Assembly (NCBI GenBank): GCA_036365145.1
Contig: JAEOAD010000034.1
Span: 20,117,501 to 20,181,500, forward strand
Direction of reading: 5' to 3'
DNA: 64,000 nucleotides
Origin: Orientallactaga sibirica
Taxonomy: Eukaryota; Chordata; Mammalia; Rodentia; Dipodidae
Shown here: one piece after another, positions 1 through 9,300 of the stretch
How the letters are laid out: the number at the start of each line of letters is the position of its first letter
How positions within the stretch are numbered: the stretch's first letter is position 1
Notes under the pieces: generated by a model
The model's database searches: none
Told to the model about the DNA's origin: nothing
What the model saw: the letters and a program-made list of their open reading frames with translations, nothing else
Position numbers and translations under genes: made by a program

Positions 1-174
1 GACTCCCAGTATTTGCCAACTTTACAAACCATGTGCTCTTTCAGTGGCACACTTCTATACTCTATCCCAAACCATGCTCTTAAAAACTTAGGCATTCCTC
101 TTTTTAAATCATTACTCTTCTATTTAAGTGACTCAGTAGCATTCTTTATTCTTCATTGGAAATTAAGATAAAAT
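1..174. other. unannotated AT-rich flank
   Basis: I see no repeat or gene in this stretch. It ends at the target-site duplication of the first SINE. Confidence 0.5.
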
Positions 175-185
175 TCTGTAAGCAG

Positions 186-387
186 GGGATGGAGAGATGG
201 CTTAGCTGTTAAGGCACTTGCCTGCAAAACCTAAGAACCCAGGTTCAACTACCCAAAACCTACATAAGGCAGACGCACAAGGTGATGCATGTGCACAAAG
301 TCACACATGCGCACAAGGTGGCACACATGTCTAGAGTTCAATTGTACTGGTTAGAGGCCCTGGCATGCCAGTTCTTTCTTTCTCTCA

Positions 388-440
<53 letters not shown>

Positions 441-463
441 GCTCTTACTCTTTCATTAAAAAA
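186..463 (+). mobile_element. tRNA-derived rodent SINE, long central-module variant
   Basis: The head 'ggagagatggcttagctgtt' matches the pol III A-box region of the dominant SINE of this window, and 'ggttcaactaccc' is a decayed B-box. The usual central segment is expanded by about 35 bp (about 271-337), repeating 'gcacaaggtg/gcacaaagtc' three times. The 3' part holds (TG)n at 391-439 and then an A-rich tail. Flanking 'tctgtaagcag' (175-185) and 'tctgtaaacag' (464-474) form the target-site duplication with one mismatch. The two open frames overlapping this element only read the TG repeat. Confidence 0.9.
391..439. repeat. (TG)n microsatellite
   Basis: About 24 uninterrupted TG dinucleotides inside the pyrimidine-rich 3' region of the SINE at 186-463. 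They probably expanded from the SINE tail. Confidence 0.97.
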
Positions 464-474
464 TCTGTAAACAG

Positions 475-1250
475 TATTAATTTTAAAAATAAAGTAGAGT
501 ATACATTGTGAAAAGGCTATGTGATGGAAAAATAAGACATCCGGTAACATAGATCTTCTGTGTTCCGTTGAGGGTAGTGGTGAAATCTTAAAGAACCTCA
601 TTGTGAGATAGAGACATATTGACCTAACTGTGTTTGAGTTCAACTATGCTGGATTTCTGAAGAAGCAACAGAATTTTCAGAAATCTTGTTTTCAACCCAC
701 ATTTTTTCTGGATACCATGATTTATTAAAAACTCATCATAATGTGAGAAGCAATCAATTCTACCAATGACTATACCAAGTTAAATTTTATTTAACACATT
801 AAAATATAATCCATGCACATATTTCAAAGCTTTACACAGAAAAAAAAAAGAACACAATGAAGAATTCAATTTCATAGTGCTTTATTAGTCATGGAGAAAA
901 CAGATGTGTGAGAGAGATCCAAAGTGAGTAAGTATGTGTGTATGTCTAGAGCTCTCTGAGGAGTTGCATGCTATTGAAAAAGTCCACATGAAGCACATTT
1001 CTTTCAAAGACAGAGAGTCTTGCAGGACCCTCAATTTCTGCTGTTTCTGAAGTTTTAATTTTCCTTTTATAGAAAAGTCTATGTTTTATTATTTTTCTTT
1101 CATTAAAATCAGTAAAGAACATTTTCATTTGTCTCCCTGTCTCTAAATCTTGGGCCTTCTAATATCTTTCATACCCATGAGCTTGTACAAGAGTGATTTG
1201 CTTTAACTTGGGAAAATTTATGCAATACCTATCACGTTTTCAGTTGTATC
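475..1250. other. unannotated unique AT-rich DNA
   Basis: I see no recognisable repeat or gene. There is a short A-run near 840-850. The short frames here have no coding character. Confidence 0.5.
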
Positions 1251-1254
1251 ATTA

Positions 1255-1360
1255 ATTCTCTCATTTATTCATTCAACTAATTGTTGGTAAATACCTACTA
1301 TGTGTCACTGCCCTAGACCCAGCACTGACACCAATATGTTAAGATTGCATTTTCATGAGT
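1255..1360 (-). mobile_element. ancient L2/MIR-like 3' end fragment
   Basis: 'tcatttattcattcaacta' followed by 'aatacctactatgtgtcac' and 'cctagacccagca' is the reverse complement of the typical MIR/L2 3' end (attempted form: tgctaggcactg...tattgagtgcctact). It is highly diverged and the bounds are approximate. Confidence 0.5.
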
Positions 1361-2390
1361 TTGTTTTGAAAGAGAACTTGTATAATGGATGCACCTCACC
1401 TTCTGATTGTACAGTGGGTGGCTTTGTAAATGTGGTAGCACCCTGGAGACTATACTTAGACAACTTTCTAGAACAATGCCTAGTCTATGTATGAATGAGG
1501 GCCACAGGTGGTCCTTGGTATCTGATAAAATCATGCAAATGGATGGAAAAATGGATTTACATCATTGTCTAGCAAATTCTTATAAAGACGCTTTCAAAGA
1601 TTCAGAGTAAATGGAGAAAAAAAAAAGCCACAAGTGGGTAATTTAGCCACCAAGGGTCAAACTGCCTATGAGCATTTGCATGTGTACCATATGAGCCTGG
1701 TGGTGGATATTTGGAAGAATTTGGGGAACAATCCAATTTTGTCACCAAGAAGGTGACAATTTTGTCACTCATCTTTAAAACACCCTGCAGAGGTCACTTC
1801 TCAACCTTAGTACTATTTTTTTTTTTTTTTCCTAAAAGAGGGACAGAATTTTGAAAAGCAATAACAAGCGTGAAAATGCTTGCCTGTTTCTCACAGAGTC
1901 TGCTAAATAATGGGCATGGGGGATTTTCATAACACACCTTGAGAGTAAGCAGAATTCCCTCTTTCTAAGAGACTTCTAGCAGCCCTCTTAGGCCCCTTGT
2001 GGGTGGAGTGGCTGGCTCTGCTCAGCAGATGGACCCAGATTGCAGTCAGGGACTGGTGACTCACACAGCACACGTTAGTCATTCAGGTGCATTTGCATTG
2101 GGTTCTGTGACTGGGATCTGGCCCCAGAGGCAGAACTTGTTTATTTCCAAGACCGATGGATGTCCCAGAGCTTGTTGTGAAATAAGAAATTTATAAATTG
2201 TTATGTTCTACTGCTGGCAGCGCTTTCCCTTCTCATGATGATCAGCAGCCTCTGGTCCCTTGTTCCAGTCTACAGGGAAGGACCTTGTTTAATTGAAACA
2301 CAACCTGGTGTCCTGTCCTACCCTAAACGGGGAGATGAATATTGATTCTTTCTTTATAACCACACTACAATCTTTGTGTTGATCCTCATC
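1361..2390. other. unannotated unique DNA
   Basis: No gene or clear repeat. A short hairpin plus direct repeat sits at 1733-1769, and a T14 tract lies near 1817-1830. The stretch 1990-2200 is somewhat richer in GC than its surroundings, but the 65-codon frame in it resembles nothing I know. Confidence 0.45.
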
Positions 2391-2394
2391 ATAG

Positions 2395-2520
2395 AGGGAT
2401 AAGAACAAGAGCCAAGAAAGTGTAAAAAGAATTGTCAGTGTTTATTAGTGAGGAAAAGTGGAGCAAAAATTCAAACCCAGAACAGTATTTTCCAAAGCCA
2501 TATTCTATACTATACAGTTT
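2395..2520 (-). mobile_element. possible MIR fragment
   Basis: 'gtggagcaaaaattcaaac' followed by 'ccagaacagtattttccaaa' resembles the reverse complement of the MIR core ('gggttcgaatcccggctctgcc' region). It is strongly decayed. Confidence 0.35.
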
Positions 2521-2524
2521 ATTA

Positions 2525-3125
2525 TTTATCAAGGAAAGATGGTCTACTGATTAATCACTTTATTTTGGTCCATTTTGATTCTATTCATAGCATTCTGTAA
2601 TAGAAAGCAAATATAAAGTTATATCTAAAGGCTGCAATAAAAGACAATATTTACATTTTTTTCTTTCTATTTATTTTTAGGAACAGAGAACATTTGACTT
2701 TTTATTTGTGACGGAGGGTCAAAAATTTAACAGGGTTTCAAAATTTTTCTGTAACTGAAATAAATTAGTTCTGTTTACAAAAGAATATTTTAGACTTGTA
2801 TGTTTTGACTGTTTGGCAGATTTGAATTATGGTGGTGCCTAGAAGAAGTAAGGATATGCTTTAATGAAAATTCAAGGCAAAATAAATGATAAGGATAAAG
2901 TAATAATATCACCATTGTAACTTAATTAAAAAGTAAGAGGTCTAATTCTTTACATATTTCCAGGAATTAATTGATGATATTTTTAGTAAGTATGCAAGTT
3001 TCATTTTCCCTGGCAGCATTGATGTATGCTAGAAACGATAACTGTGAGCAACCTAAATCTTCATTAAGTTTTAAAACATCACATTTTACCAAATGAGTAT
3101 TATAGCTATTGCAATTTACCACAAA
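2525..3125. other. unannotated AT-rich DNA
   Basis: Very AT-rich, with no repeat I can name and no open frame of note. Confidence 0.45.
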
Positions 3126-3126
3126 A

Positions 3127-3286
3127 GATCTATCTATCATTTGTCTATCTACCTATCTATCTATCTAATCTATCTTTCTCATAATTATCTATCTACTATC
3201 TATCAATCATCTATCTATATTTATCTACTACCATCTATCTATCATCAGCATCTATCATCCTCATCATTATCTATCTACTATCTATC

Positions 3287-3332
<46 letters not shown>

Positions 3333-3356
3333 TTATCTGTCTATCATCTATCTATA
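3127..3356. repeat. (CTAT)n interrupted microsatellite
   Basis: A long imperfect CTAT/CATC array. The cleanest run, about 11 CTAT units, is at about 3287-3332. The 90-residue frame across it is an artefact of Tyr-Leu-Ser-Ile translation. Confidence 0.97.
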
Positions 3357-3629
3357 AGTTACTGATCATGTTCTTTAGCATTCCCCTGAAAATAATTTTC
3401 TTAAAAAGTAAAGGAAATTTTATTTTAAGGACAGACAGTACTAGAACAAGGTTACATGTATTTGGAAAAAACAGTAACTTTGTAGCAGAAATCTGCTACT
3501 GAAGAGACTCCTGAAGGGAAACAGATGTCCCCATGTACTTGGGTCACATGAGTTCAGAAGAAGTTCTGAACTCTGAGGGAAAGAATTAGCAACATTAGTA
3601 TTCTGAAGCACATGACAGTTTAAAAAAGT

Positions 3630-4034
3630 CAGTGTTTTGATTTCCTAATGCTGGAAGGTGCTATGCAGGCTGCTAGTAGAAAAAAGTCATTGATGATATC
3701 ATCTTCAGTGAACACTATATAGTACAATATTGACCCATCAGGCAATACCAGCCCTTTGGTGCAATAGTGGCATGGCTGTTACAGGGGAAACCAATCACTC
3801 TCTGCTTGGATGTGAGACCCACTCTGCAGAAGGGAAGTCATACCTGGTACTGAAATACTATTGCTGGGGAGGCTATAGGGCCTAGAGAAGAACCTAGTAT
3901 TGATATATTGCAAATTGATGTGTGGTCAAACTGACTCCTAAATATTTATATTCATACTCATGCCCACATGTCAGGTCTACCCTCAGCCCTAGTCAGCAGA
4001 GTGTGGTAGATGCTGTAACTGGCCAAGTGCCCTT
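3630..4034 (+). mobile_element. older L1 3' UTR, left part of interrupted copy
   Basis: 'cctggtactgaaatactat' and 'gctatagggcctagagaaga' align with the L1 3' UTR at 28,995-29,070 in this window. The segment ends exactly at the TSD of a younger L1 (4035-4049) and resumes at 6641. The rejoined order matches rodent Lx-type L1 3' UTRs and the copy at 15,240-15,700. Confidence 0.65.
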
Positions 4035-4049
4035 GAAAATAAGTGACTG
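4035..4049. repeat. 15-bp target-site duplication, left copy
   Basis: 'gaaaataagtgactg' is repeated perfectly at 6626-6640. The two copies bracket a 2.58-kb 5'-truncated L1, as expected for target-primed reverse transcription. Confidence 0.92.
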
Positions 4050-4510
4050 TCACCACAACCAAGTAGGCTTTATCCCAGAGATGCAGGGATGGTTCAGCTT
4101 ATGCAAATCCATAAATGTAATACATTATATAAATGCACCGAAGGACAAAAATCACACGATCATCTCATTAGATGCAGAAAAAGCATTTGACAAAATCCAA
4201 CATCCATTCATGATAAAAGTCCTATAGAAACTGGGAATAGAAAGAACATAGCTCAATATGATAACGGCTATTTAAAACAAACCTATAGCAAAAATAATGC
4301 TAAATGGAGAAAAATTTGAAGCTTTTCCACTAACATCAGTAACAAGACAAGGGTGTCCATTGTCTCCTCTTTTAGTTAATATAGTACTGGAGGTCTTAGC
4401 CATAGCAATAAGGCAAGAGATACACATAAAAGGGATACAGATTGGAAAGGAAGAGATCAAGTTATCATTATTTTTAGATGACATGATTCTATATATAAAT
4501 GACCCTAAAG
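4050..4510 (+). pseudogene. L1 ORF2 reverse-transcriptase fragment
   Basis: Conceptual translation gives '[13 protein letters not shown]', '[17 protein letters not shown]' (RT motif A with its Asp), '[14 protein letters not shown]' (motif B region) and 'LFLDDMILY' (motif C). In intact L1s motif C is usually FADD; here it is FLDD. Stop codons near 4227 and 4274 split the frame. This is clear LINE-1 homology with loss of coding capacity. Confidence 0.92.
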
Positions 4511-4520
4511 ACTCTACCAG

Positions 4521-4693
4521 TTGGCCAGGTGTGGTGTCTCATGCCTTTAATCCCAGCACTTGGGAGGCAGAGGTAGGAGGAGCGCTGTGAATTTGAGGCC
4601 ACCCTGAGACTACATAGTTAATTCCAGGTCACAGGTCAGCCTGGACCAGAGTGAGACTCTACCACAAACAACAACAACAACAACAACAACAAC
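4521..4693 (+). mobile_element. B1 SINE inside L1 ORF2
   Basis: 'ggccaggtgtggtgtctcat', 'cctttaatcccagcacttgg' and 'gaggccaccctgagactaca' are the 7SL-derived B1 body, followed by a (CAA)n tail at about 4670-4692. The TSD is 'actctaccag' at 4511-4520 and 'actcgaccag' at 4694-4703 (one mismatch). The insertion post-dates the host L1. Confidence 0.95.
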
Positions 4694-4703
4694 ACTCGAC
4701 CAG

Positions 4704-5290
4704 CAAACTGTTAGAGCTGATAAACACCTATAGCAATCTTAGCAGGATACAAATACAAAATAAACACACAGAAATAAACAGCCTATCTATATGCTGACAA
4801 CAAACATGTACAGGGTGAAATTAGAGACTCATTCCCATTCACAATTGAATCAAAAAAAAAAATAAAGTACGTTGGAATAAACCTAGTGAAGGAAGTGAAG
4901 GATGTCAACAATGAAAACTTTAAAACACTCAAGACAGAAAGAAGACACTAGGAAATGGGAAGACATTCCTTGGTCTTGGATTGGAAGACTCAATATTGTA
5001 AAAGTGGCAATTTACCAAAAGCAATGTACACATTTAATGTAATCCCCACCAAAACTCCAATGGCATTCTTCATGGAAATAGGAAAAACAATTTAAAAATT
5101 AATTTTCAAGCACAAAAAAGCCTTGAATATCTAAAAAATTTTTGAGCAACAAAAATAAGGCTGTTGGTATCACCACACCTGATTTTGGCCTATATTACAG
5201 AGCCATGGTAACAAAAACAGCATATAGCATATGGATTGATCTGGAAAGGATTATACTTAGTGAGGTAACCTAGGTCCAAATGTCACATGC
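4704..5290 (+). pseudogene. L1 ORF2 C-terminal remnant
   Basis: It resumes the host L1 after the B1. It includes the LINE-typical nucleotide patterns 'ggaataaacctagtgaagga', 'ccttggtcttggattggaag' and 'gatctggaaaggattatact'. The last of these, with 'tgtggatcctagctaca', marks the ORF2/3' UTR border of rodent L1s. Many stops and frameshifts are present. Confidence 0.85.
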
Positions 5291-6625
5291 TCTGTCTCAT
5301 TTGTGGATCCTAGCTACAAATGATTGGACTTCTATGTGAGTAGGAATAAAACTCAGTAGCAGAGACCAATAAGCTATAAAGGGGATGTAAAGGGAATAGA
5401 AAGGGAGGGGGGACTTAATAGGATGGTATTATATATCTGTAAGCAGAAGAACAGCTTAATGGGGGTGAAAAGGCCTAAATGAGGTCAGGGAAAGAGATTG
5501 AGTTAAGAAAATGTGGAGGAAAGGCTAATCATAATCTAAGAGGATATAAATAAGTAGTATGGAAACCTACTTTTTTGGACAATGGAACACCCAGAAAGCA
5601 TAGAATGTTACTGGAACATTTTCAGTGCCAGGGAGGGGATACCTTCCATTGAGTTGTTGGAAAGGGGGCTCACTTAGACCTCCAGAACACTACAGGCAAT
5701 TGTTGAGGCTCTTGGTTTCCCACCAGAAACAGATGGTAAGACCCTATTGCTTGAAGACTCCACATATTTGGGCTGCAAGGTTGCTGAGAATTCCTGCTGG
5801 AGCTGAACTGAAAACCTCCTTCAGGTAGACCAGTTGAGAAAGCTGGAAACAGCTATGCTGCATGCACTTTAATGGGAAAGAAAAGTCATCAGTGGAAATA
5901 AACAACAGCAGACACTGCAAGCCTTAAATTTTGCCATCCAGGCCAAATGAGACAACGGGTGCATGTCTCTTATGGTGAAAACTAACCGCTCTCTAATTGG
6001 ACTGGAGGTATACTCAGGAATACATCACTGATACCTATAATCTACCACAGTGATAGTCATGAGCCCTAGGGGTGTAACGTCTGCTGGTGTCACGCTAAAT
6101 GTATATCCTATGCTCATCCAGTAAGCAGTTCTCTTAATGTCCATACCCATATATTAATGCTGCTCTCACTTTTTGTTAGAGAAGCTTCTCTTTTCAGATG
6201 GCAGTCACCTTGGATGACTCAGAAGGCACAATGGTGCTGAAAAGAAGGGACAGAGGAGTGCTCAGCACTGAAAATATCTCTATCACATCTTCCAAGGCTC
6301 AGGGTCCACTGTGGAAGAGGTGGTGGAAAGAATGTAAGAGACAAAGGAAGGGTAGGACTCCTTACAAAGTGCTCCTCCAGACACAAAAATGGCCTGGATA
6401 TCAATGACCTCATAGTGCCTGACACTACCTACACAAGACCATCATAATAGGAAGAAAAGATGATGACATCAAAATCAAAGAGAGACTGATTGAGAGAGGG
6501 GAGGTATATGATGGAGAGTGGAGTTGTGAAGGGGAAAGTGGGGGGGGGGTGAGGGAGGGAATTACCATGGGTTATTGTCTAAAATTATGGAAGTTGTCAA
6601 TAAAAAGACAACAACAACCAAAAAA

Positions 6626-6640
6626 GAAAATAAGTGACTG
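6626..6640. repeat. 15-bp target-site duplication, right copy
   Basis: Identical to 4035-4049. It marks the 3' end of the younger L1. Confidence 0.92.
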
Positions 6641-6910
6641 ATTAGTGCTCAGCCCTACATGGGACATATGCAGCATGAATTTTATCCCTCTAAAGGCCTG
6701 GGGAATATCACAGAAGATGGAATAAATATGATATAAAAGCTGAAGAATAGGGAAGAGCTCCCTCAACCAGGTGTAACAAAGCCATTTCACTCATGAACTC
6801 ACAGCAGTTGTGGTTACCTGCTCATGACCTTTACATGATGGGGCCACATTCTGTTATGGTTAGAGAATGGGATTCAGAGGCCATCCCATTCCTGAGATGC
6901 TAAAGTTAAT
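6641..6910 (+). mobile_element. older L1 3' UTR, right part
   Basis: 'attagtgctcagccctacat', 'ggcctggggaatatcacaga' and 'actcatgaactcacagcag' continue the Lx-like 3' UTR cut at 4034. The similar order in the copy near 15,320-15,440 ('ttcaatagtcagccctgact') supports the join. The right end is approximate. Confidence 0.6.
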
Positions 6911-6914
6911 GTTT

Positions 6915-7285
6915 GCGTGTTTGGAGAGGAGACATTCTCTTATGTGGCATAGCCACTAGTAAGTGATGAGAAGAAGGATTAATGAACAGTTACTATTGCA
7001 GAACTTGCCTAATTTTCTGTTTCTTGGAGTCTTTCAGTGACTGATAAAACAGTTGGTTTTATATTTTGATTGTTAGTTAATTGTGTTGGTAGGATAAATG
7101 GTATCCTCGTCACTCCTTTATTGTAGGAAATCAATGCCACTTCTCATTTATTGTGATTTAGTAAAACAGCATAGAAGAATATTTTTGTTCTCAATATAGC
7201 TATCTTTTACGATGTTACCTATTCATTTCTTTATATAAATTTAAATTTTTTCCTGATGCTATCTGTCTATATAATTATTTACATG
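6915..7285. other. unannotated AT-rich DNA
   Basis: No repeat or gene recognised. Confidence 0.4.
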
Positions 7286-7289
7286 TGTA

Positions 7290-7547
7290 TTTGTATGTGA
7301 CATGCCTGAATGTGCATATGCATTTGTATGCAGGCGGGTATATGTGCATGTTTATTCATCTGCACATGGATACCAAAGGTCAGCCTTGGCTATCTTCCTC
7401 AATTGCCCTCTATTTTTCTAAACAAAATTTTTCTGTGAACCTGGAGCTCAGCTGTTTGAGCTAAACAACATAGTTAGCAAGCCCCAGAGATCCTTCTGTG
7501 CTCACCTTCCCAGTGCTAGGCTTACAGGTGCATTACACTGAACCTGG
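7290..7547 (-). mobile_element. B4-like composite SINE, 3'-side half
   Basis: On the minus strand this reads as a tail rich in TG/CA, then a B1-like core ('cagtgctaggcttacaggtg' on plus is the complement of the 7SL 'cctgtaatcccagcactg' box). It has the same architecture as 27,066-27,355 (minus) and 47,497-47,850 (plus). It is interrupted at 7548 by a retrocopy and resumes at 8023. Confidence 0.55.
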
Positions 7548-8022
7548 TTTTTTTAAAAATCATTTATGACTTTTATTTGGACAACATATAAACATATGTA
7601 CAAAATACTGACTGTCAGAATCCTCTTGTATAATTTCATTTGATTTACAAAACAACAGGAAAATAACTTGGGTCACTAACACTGTACAAAAATAAAACTG
7701 ATTAAACAGTTTTAAAGATCAGTATCTTACAGTGTTACAAACCATTCATCCTTAGTGAAAGAACACCTCGATGTACCCAGAGTGATGCACACCATGCTAA
7801 ATCTATCTGTACACTGGCAAACCGATTGGTTTCTGTAATTATGAGGAGCTTAAGGCGAGGGCATCTTTCCACAATGGCAAAGGGCTTTCTTCTTCCCTAA
7901 CCAAGGAAAGGAGATATCTTAACTCTAAAACTATTTGCCACGAGTGAGAACTACTTACAGTATTAGATAAAATAGCTTTGCTTTCTTTTTAAACACCTGC
8001 AACAGTCTTTCAAAAATTCATC
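7548..8022 (-). pseudogene. processed retrocopy of an mRNA 3' UTR
   Basis: On the minus strand this 475-bp insert ends in 'ccaaataaaagtcataaat' and then, about 20 bases on, an A7 stretch. That is a canonical AATAAA signal and poly(A) site, with no SINE or L1 similarity. It is flanked by 'aacctggtttttt' (7541) and 'aacctggctttta' (8023), a short TSD. Its target is a B4-like SINE. The shape is that of a 5'-truncated mRNA copied by L1 machinery. I cannot identify the parent gene, and the insert may contain only 3' UTR. Confidence 0.6.
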
Positions 8023-8117
8023 AACCTGGCTTTTACCTAAGGGAGAGTATCTGAACTCAGGTCCTCATGTTTCCATGTCAAGTACTTTACCCAATGAGCC
8101 ATCTTCTCCATCCTGAC
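8023..8117 (-). mobile_element. B4-like composite SINE, tRNA-like head
   Basis: 'gaactcaggtcctcatgttt' and 'tacccaatgagccatcttct' are the reverse complement of a tRNA-like SINE head (B-box then A-box region). It completes the element begun at 7290. Confidence 0.55.
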
Positions 8118-8119
8118 TG

Positions 8120-8435
8120 AAGTATATTTTCAATGTTTTACTAAGGAGTGTCATACATGAACATAATGTAATTTTATCATTGTCCACCCCATTTACTTCT
8201 TTAGTCCCTCTACTTCTGCCCCATTCCACAGAACCCCTTCTTTCTGAAGAATCTCCCTTCTACTCTATTTATTTGTTTGTTGCTTATGTTCAGCCATCTC
8301 TATCATCCATGATGAAATGTGATAAGTTTCATATTATGCAGGTCTTGTAAAGGTTTTTAAAAGCATTTATTCTAGAAATACTTGACTGGAGACAAGTTAT
8401 TTCAGCTTTTATTTTGTCTTTGAATTTTTGCACAT
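8120..8435. other. unannotated DNA
   Basis: No gene or named repeat seen. It is possibly L1-derived ('agtgtcatacatgaacataa', 'ccccatttacttctttagtc'), but I cannot confirm this. Confidence 0.35.
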
Positions 8436-8449
8436 TGCCTTAACATTTT

Positions 8450-8647
8450 AAAAATATTTTACTTATTTATTTATTGTAGAAAGAGGGAGGAAGCAGATAG
8501 ACAGAGAGTATGGGCACGCCAGGGCATCCAGCCACTGCAAATGAACTCCAGTCACCTGTGCCACTTTGTGCATCTGGCTTACATGGGTAGTGAAGCCTTA
8601 GGTTTCACAGGCAAGTGCCTTTACCACTGAGCCATCTCTCCAGGCCC
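8450..8647 (-). mobile_element. tRNA-derived rodent SINE
   Basis: The minus-strand head is seen as 'ccactgagccatctctccag' at the right, the B-box side as 'aggtttcacaggcaagtgcc', and the AAAT-like tail as 'ttacttatttatttattgta' at the left. The TSD is 'tgccttaacatttt' (8436-8449) and 'tgccttaccacttt' (8648-8661), with two mismatches. Confidence 0.9.
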
Positions 8648-8659
8648 TGCCTTACCACT

Positions 8660-9300
8660 TTAATGCATATTTAAAGTTGTTCAAATCCTAAAATGTCCTG
8701 CTTGTGTTCCTGCTTACTTGTTTTCATCTGGTGCTCCAATAATGCTCTTTCTCATCTCAGTCTCACTGTTCCTGGAAAGCAGCCAGTTTTCTTTTTTCCT
8801 GGTACACAATGTGTCATTTTTCTTTATTTGATCTTGAGATTTTAGCATGAATTTAAGAAATTTGATTATGGTGTGCCTTGTAGCTTGTTTCATGTTTCTT
8901 CCCCCTGGAATATGTTGTGATTCTTGGATACCTGGGTTTATAATTTTCATCAAATGGAAATACTTATCAATCATTATTTCTTCTTATATTCTCTTTTGTT
9001 ATCCTTCTTCTCTCTTATCTCCTTTGGGTAATTCCAATTACACATATAGCTGGTAGCTTCCGATTGTCCCAAGGCTTTCTAATTACTTGATTATGGTAAT
9101 GTCTGTCATATTTATGTACATAAAATGTAGCTATTCTATGTCTAATTAGTAAGTACCTTGTGTAGAAATACCTTGAAATTATTCAAGAGACCTGTTTCCT
9201 ATCACTCCTAATTTTTCTATCCACTTATGCATGCCATAATTACTAAAGTGCTGTTGGCCCAATGTTATTTTTTTCACCATCTCCCTTATCTCTATCAAGC
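8660..9300. mobile_element. ancient L1M-type LINE 3' region
   Basis: 'gattatggtgtgccttgtag', 'ttcttggatacctgggttta', 'cattatttcttcttatattc' and 'aattccaattacacatatag' together recall mammalian-wide L1M 3' sequence. It is heavily diverged, and the orientation is not certain. The 86- and 69-residue frames here are incidental. Confidence 0.5.

Larger units (their letters stand above)
4050..6625 (+). mobile_element. 5'-truncated L1 retrotransposon with 15-bp TSD
   Basis: It starts inside the reverse-transcriptase domain of ORF2, continues through the ORF2 end (about 5290) and a long 3' UTR. The 3' UTR includes a purine/G-rich tract near 6525-6560, and the element ends in 'gtcaataaaaagacaacaac' plus an A-rich tail. 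The 15-bp TSD is perfect. The 3' UTR from about 5690 is shared with the copy at 28,660-29,870. A B1 SINE interrupts it at 4521-4693. It lacks ORF1, the 5' UTR and the endonuclease domain, so it is dead. Confidence 0.9.

Noticed and set aside
282..643. Val-Cys and Thr-His repeat peptides on both strands
   Set aside because: Produced by the (TG)n within a SINE.
3127..3356. Regular repeats considered as CRISPR-like
   Set aside because: Tetranucleotide microsatellite without spacers, in a mammalian genome.
3093..3365. 90-residue Tyr/Leu/Ser/Ile-rich frame
   Set aside because: Pure translation of the CTAT microsatellite. The same applies to the minus frame at 11,699-12,007.
3630..6910. A single long L1 from 3630 to 6910
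   Set aside because: 3' UTR sequence appears upstream of ORF2 sequence, and a perfect 15-bp TSD at 4035/6626 shows that two separate L1s are nested.
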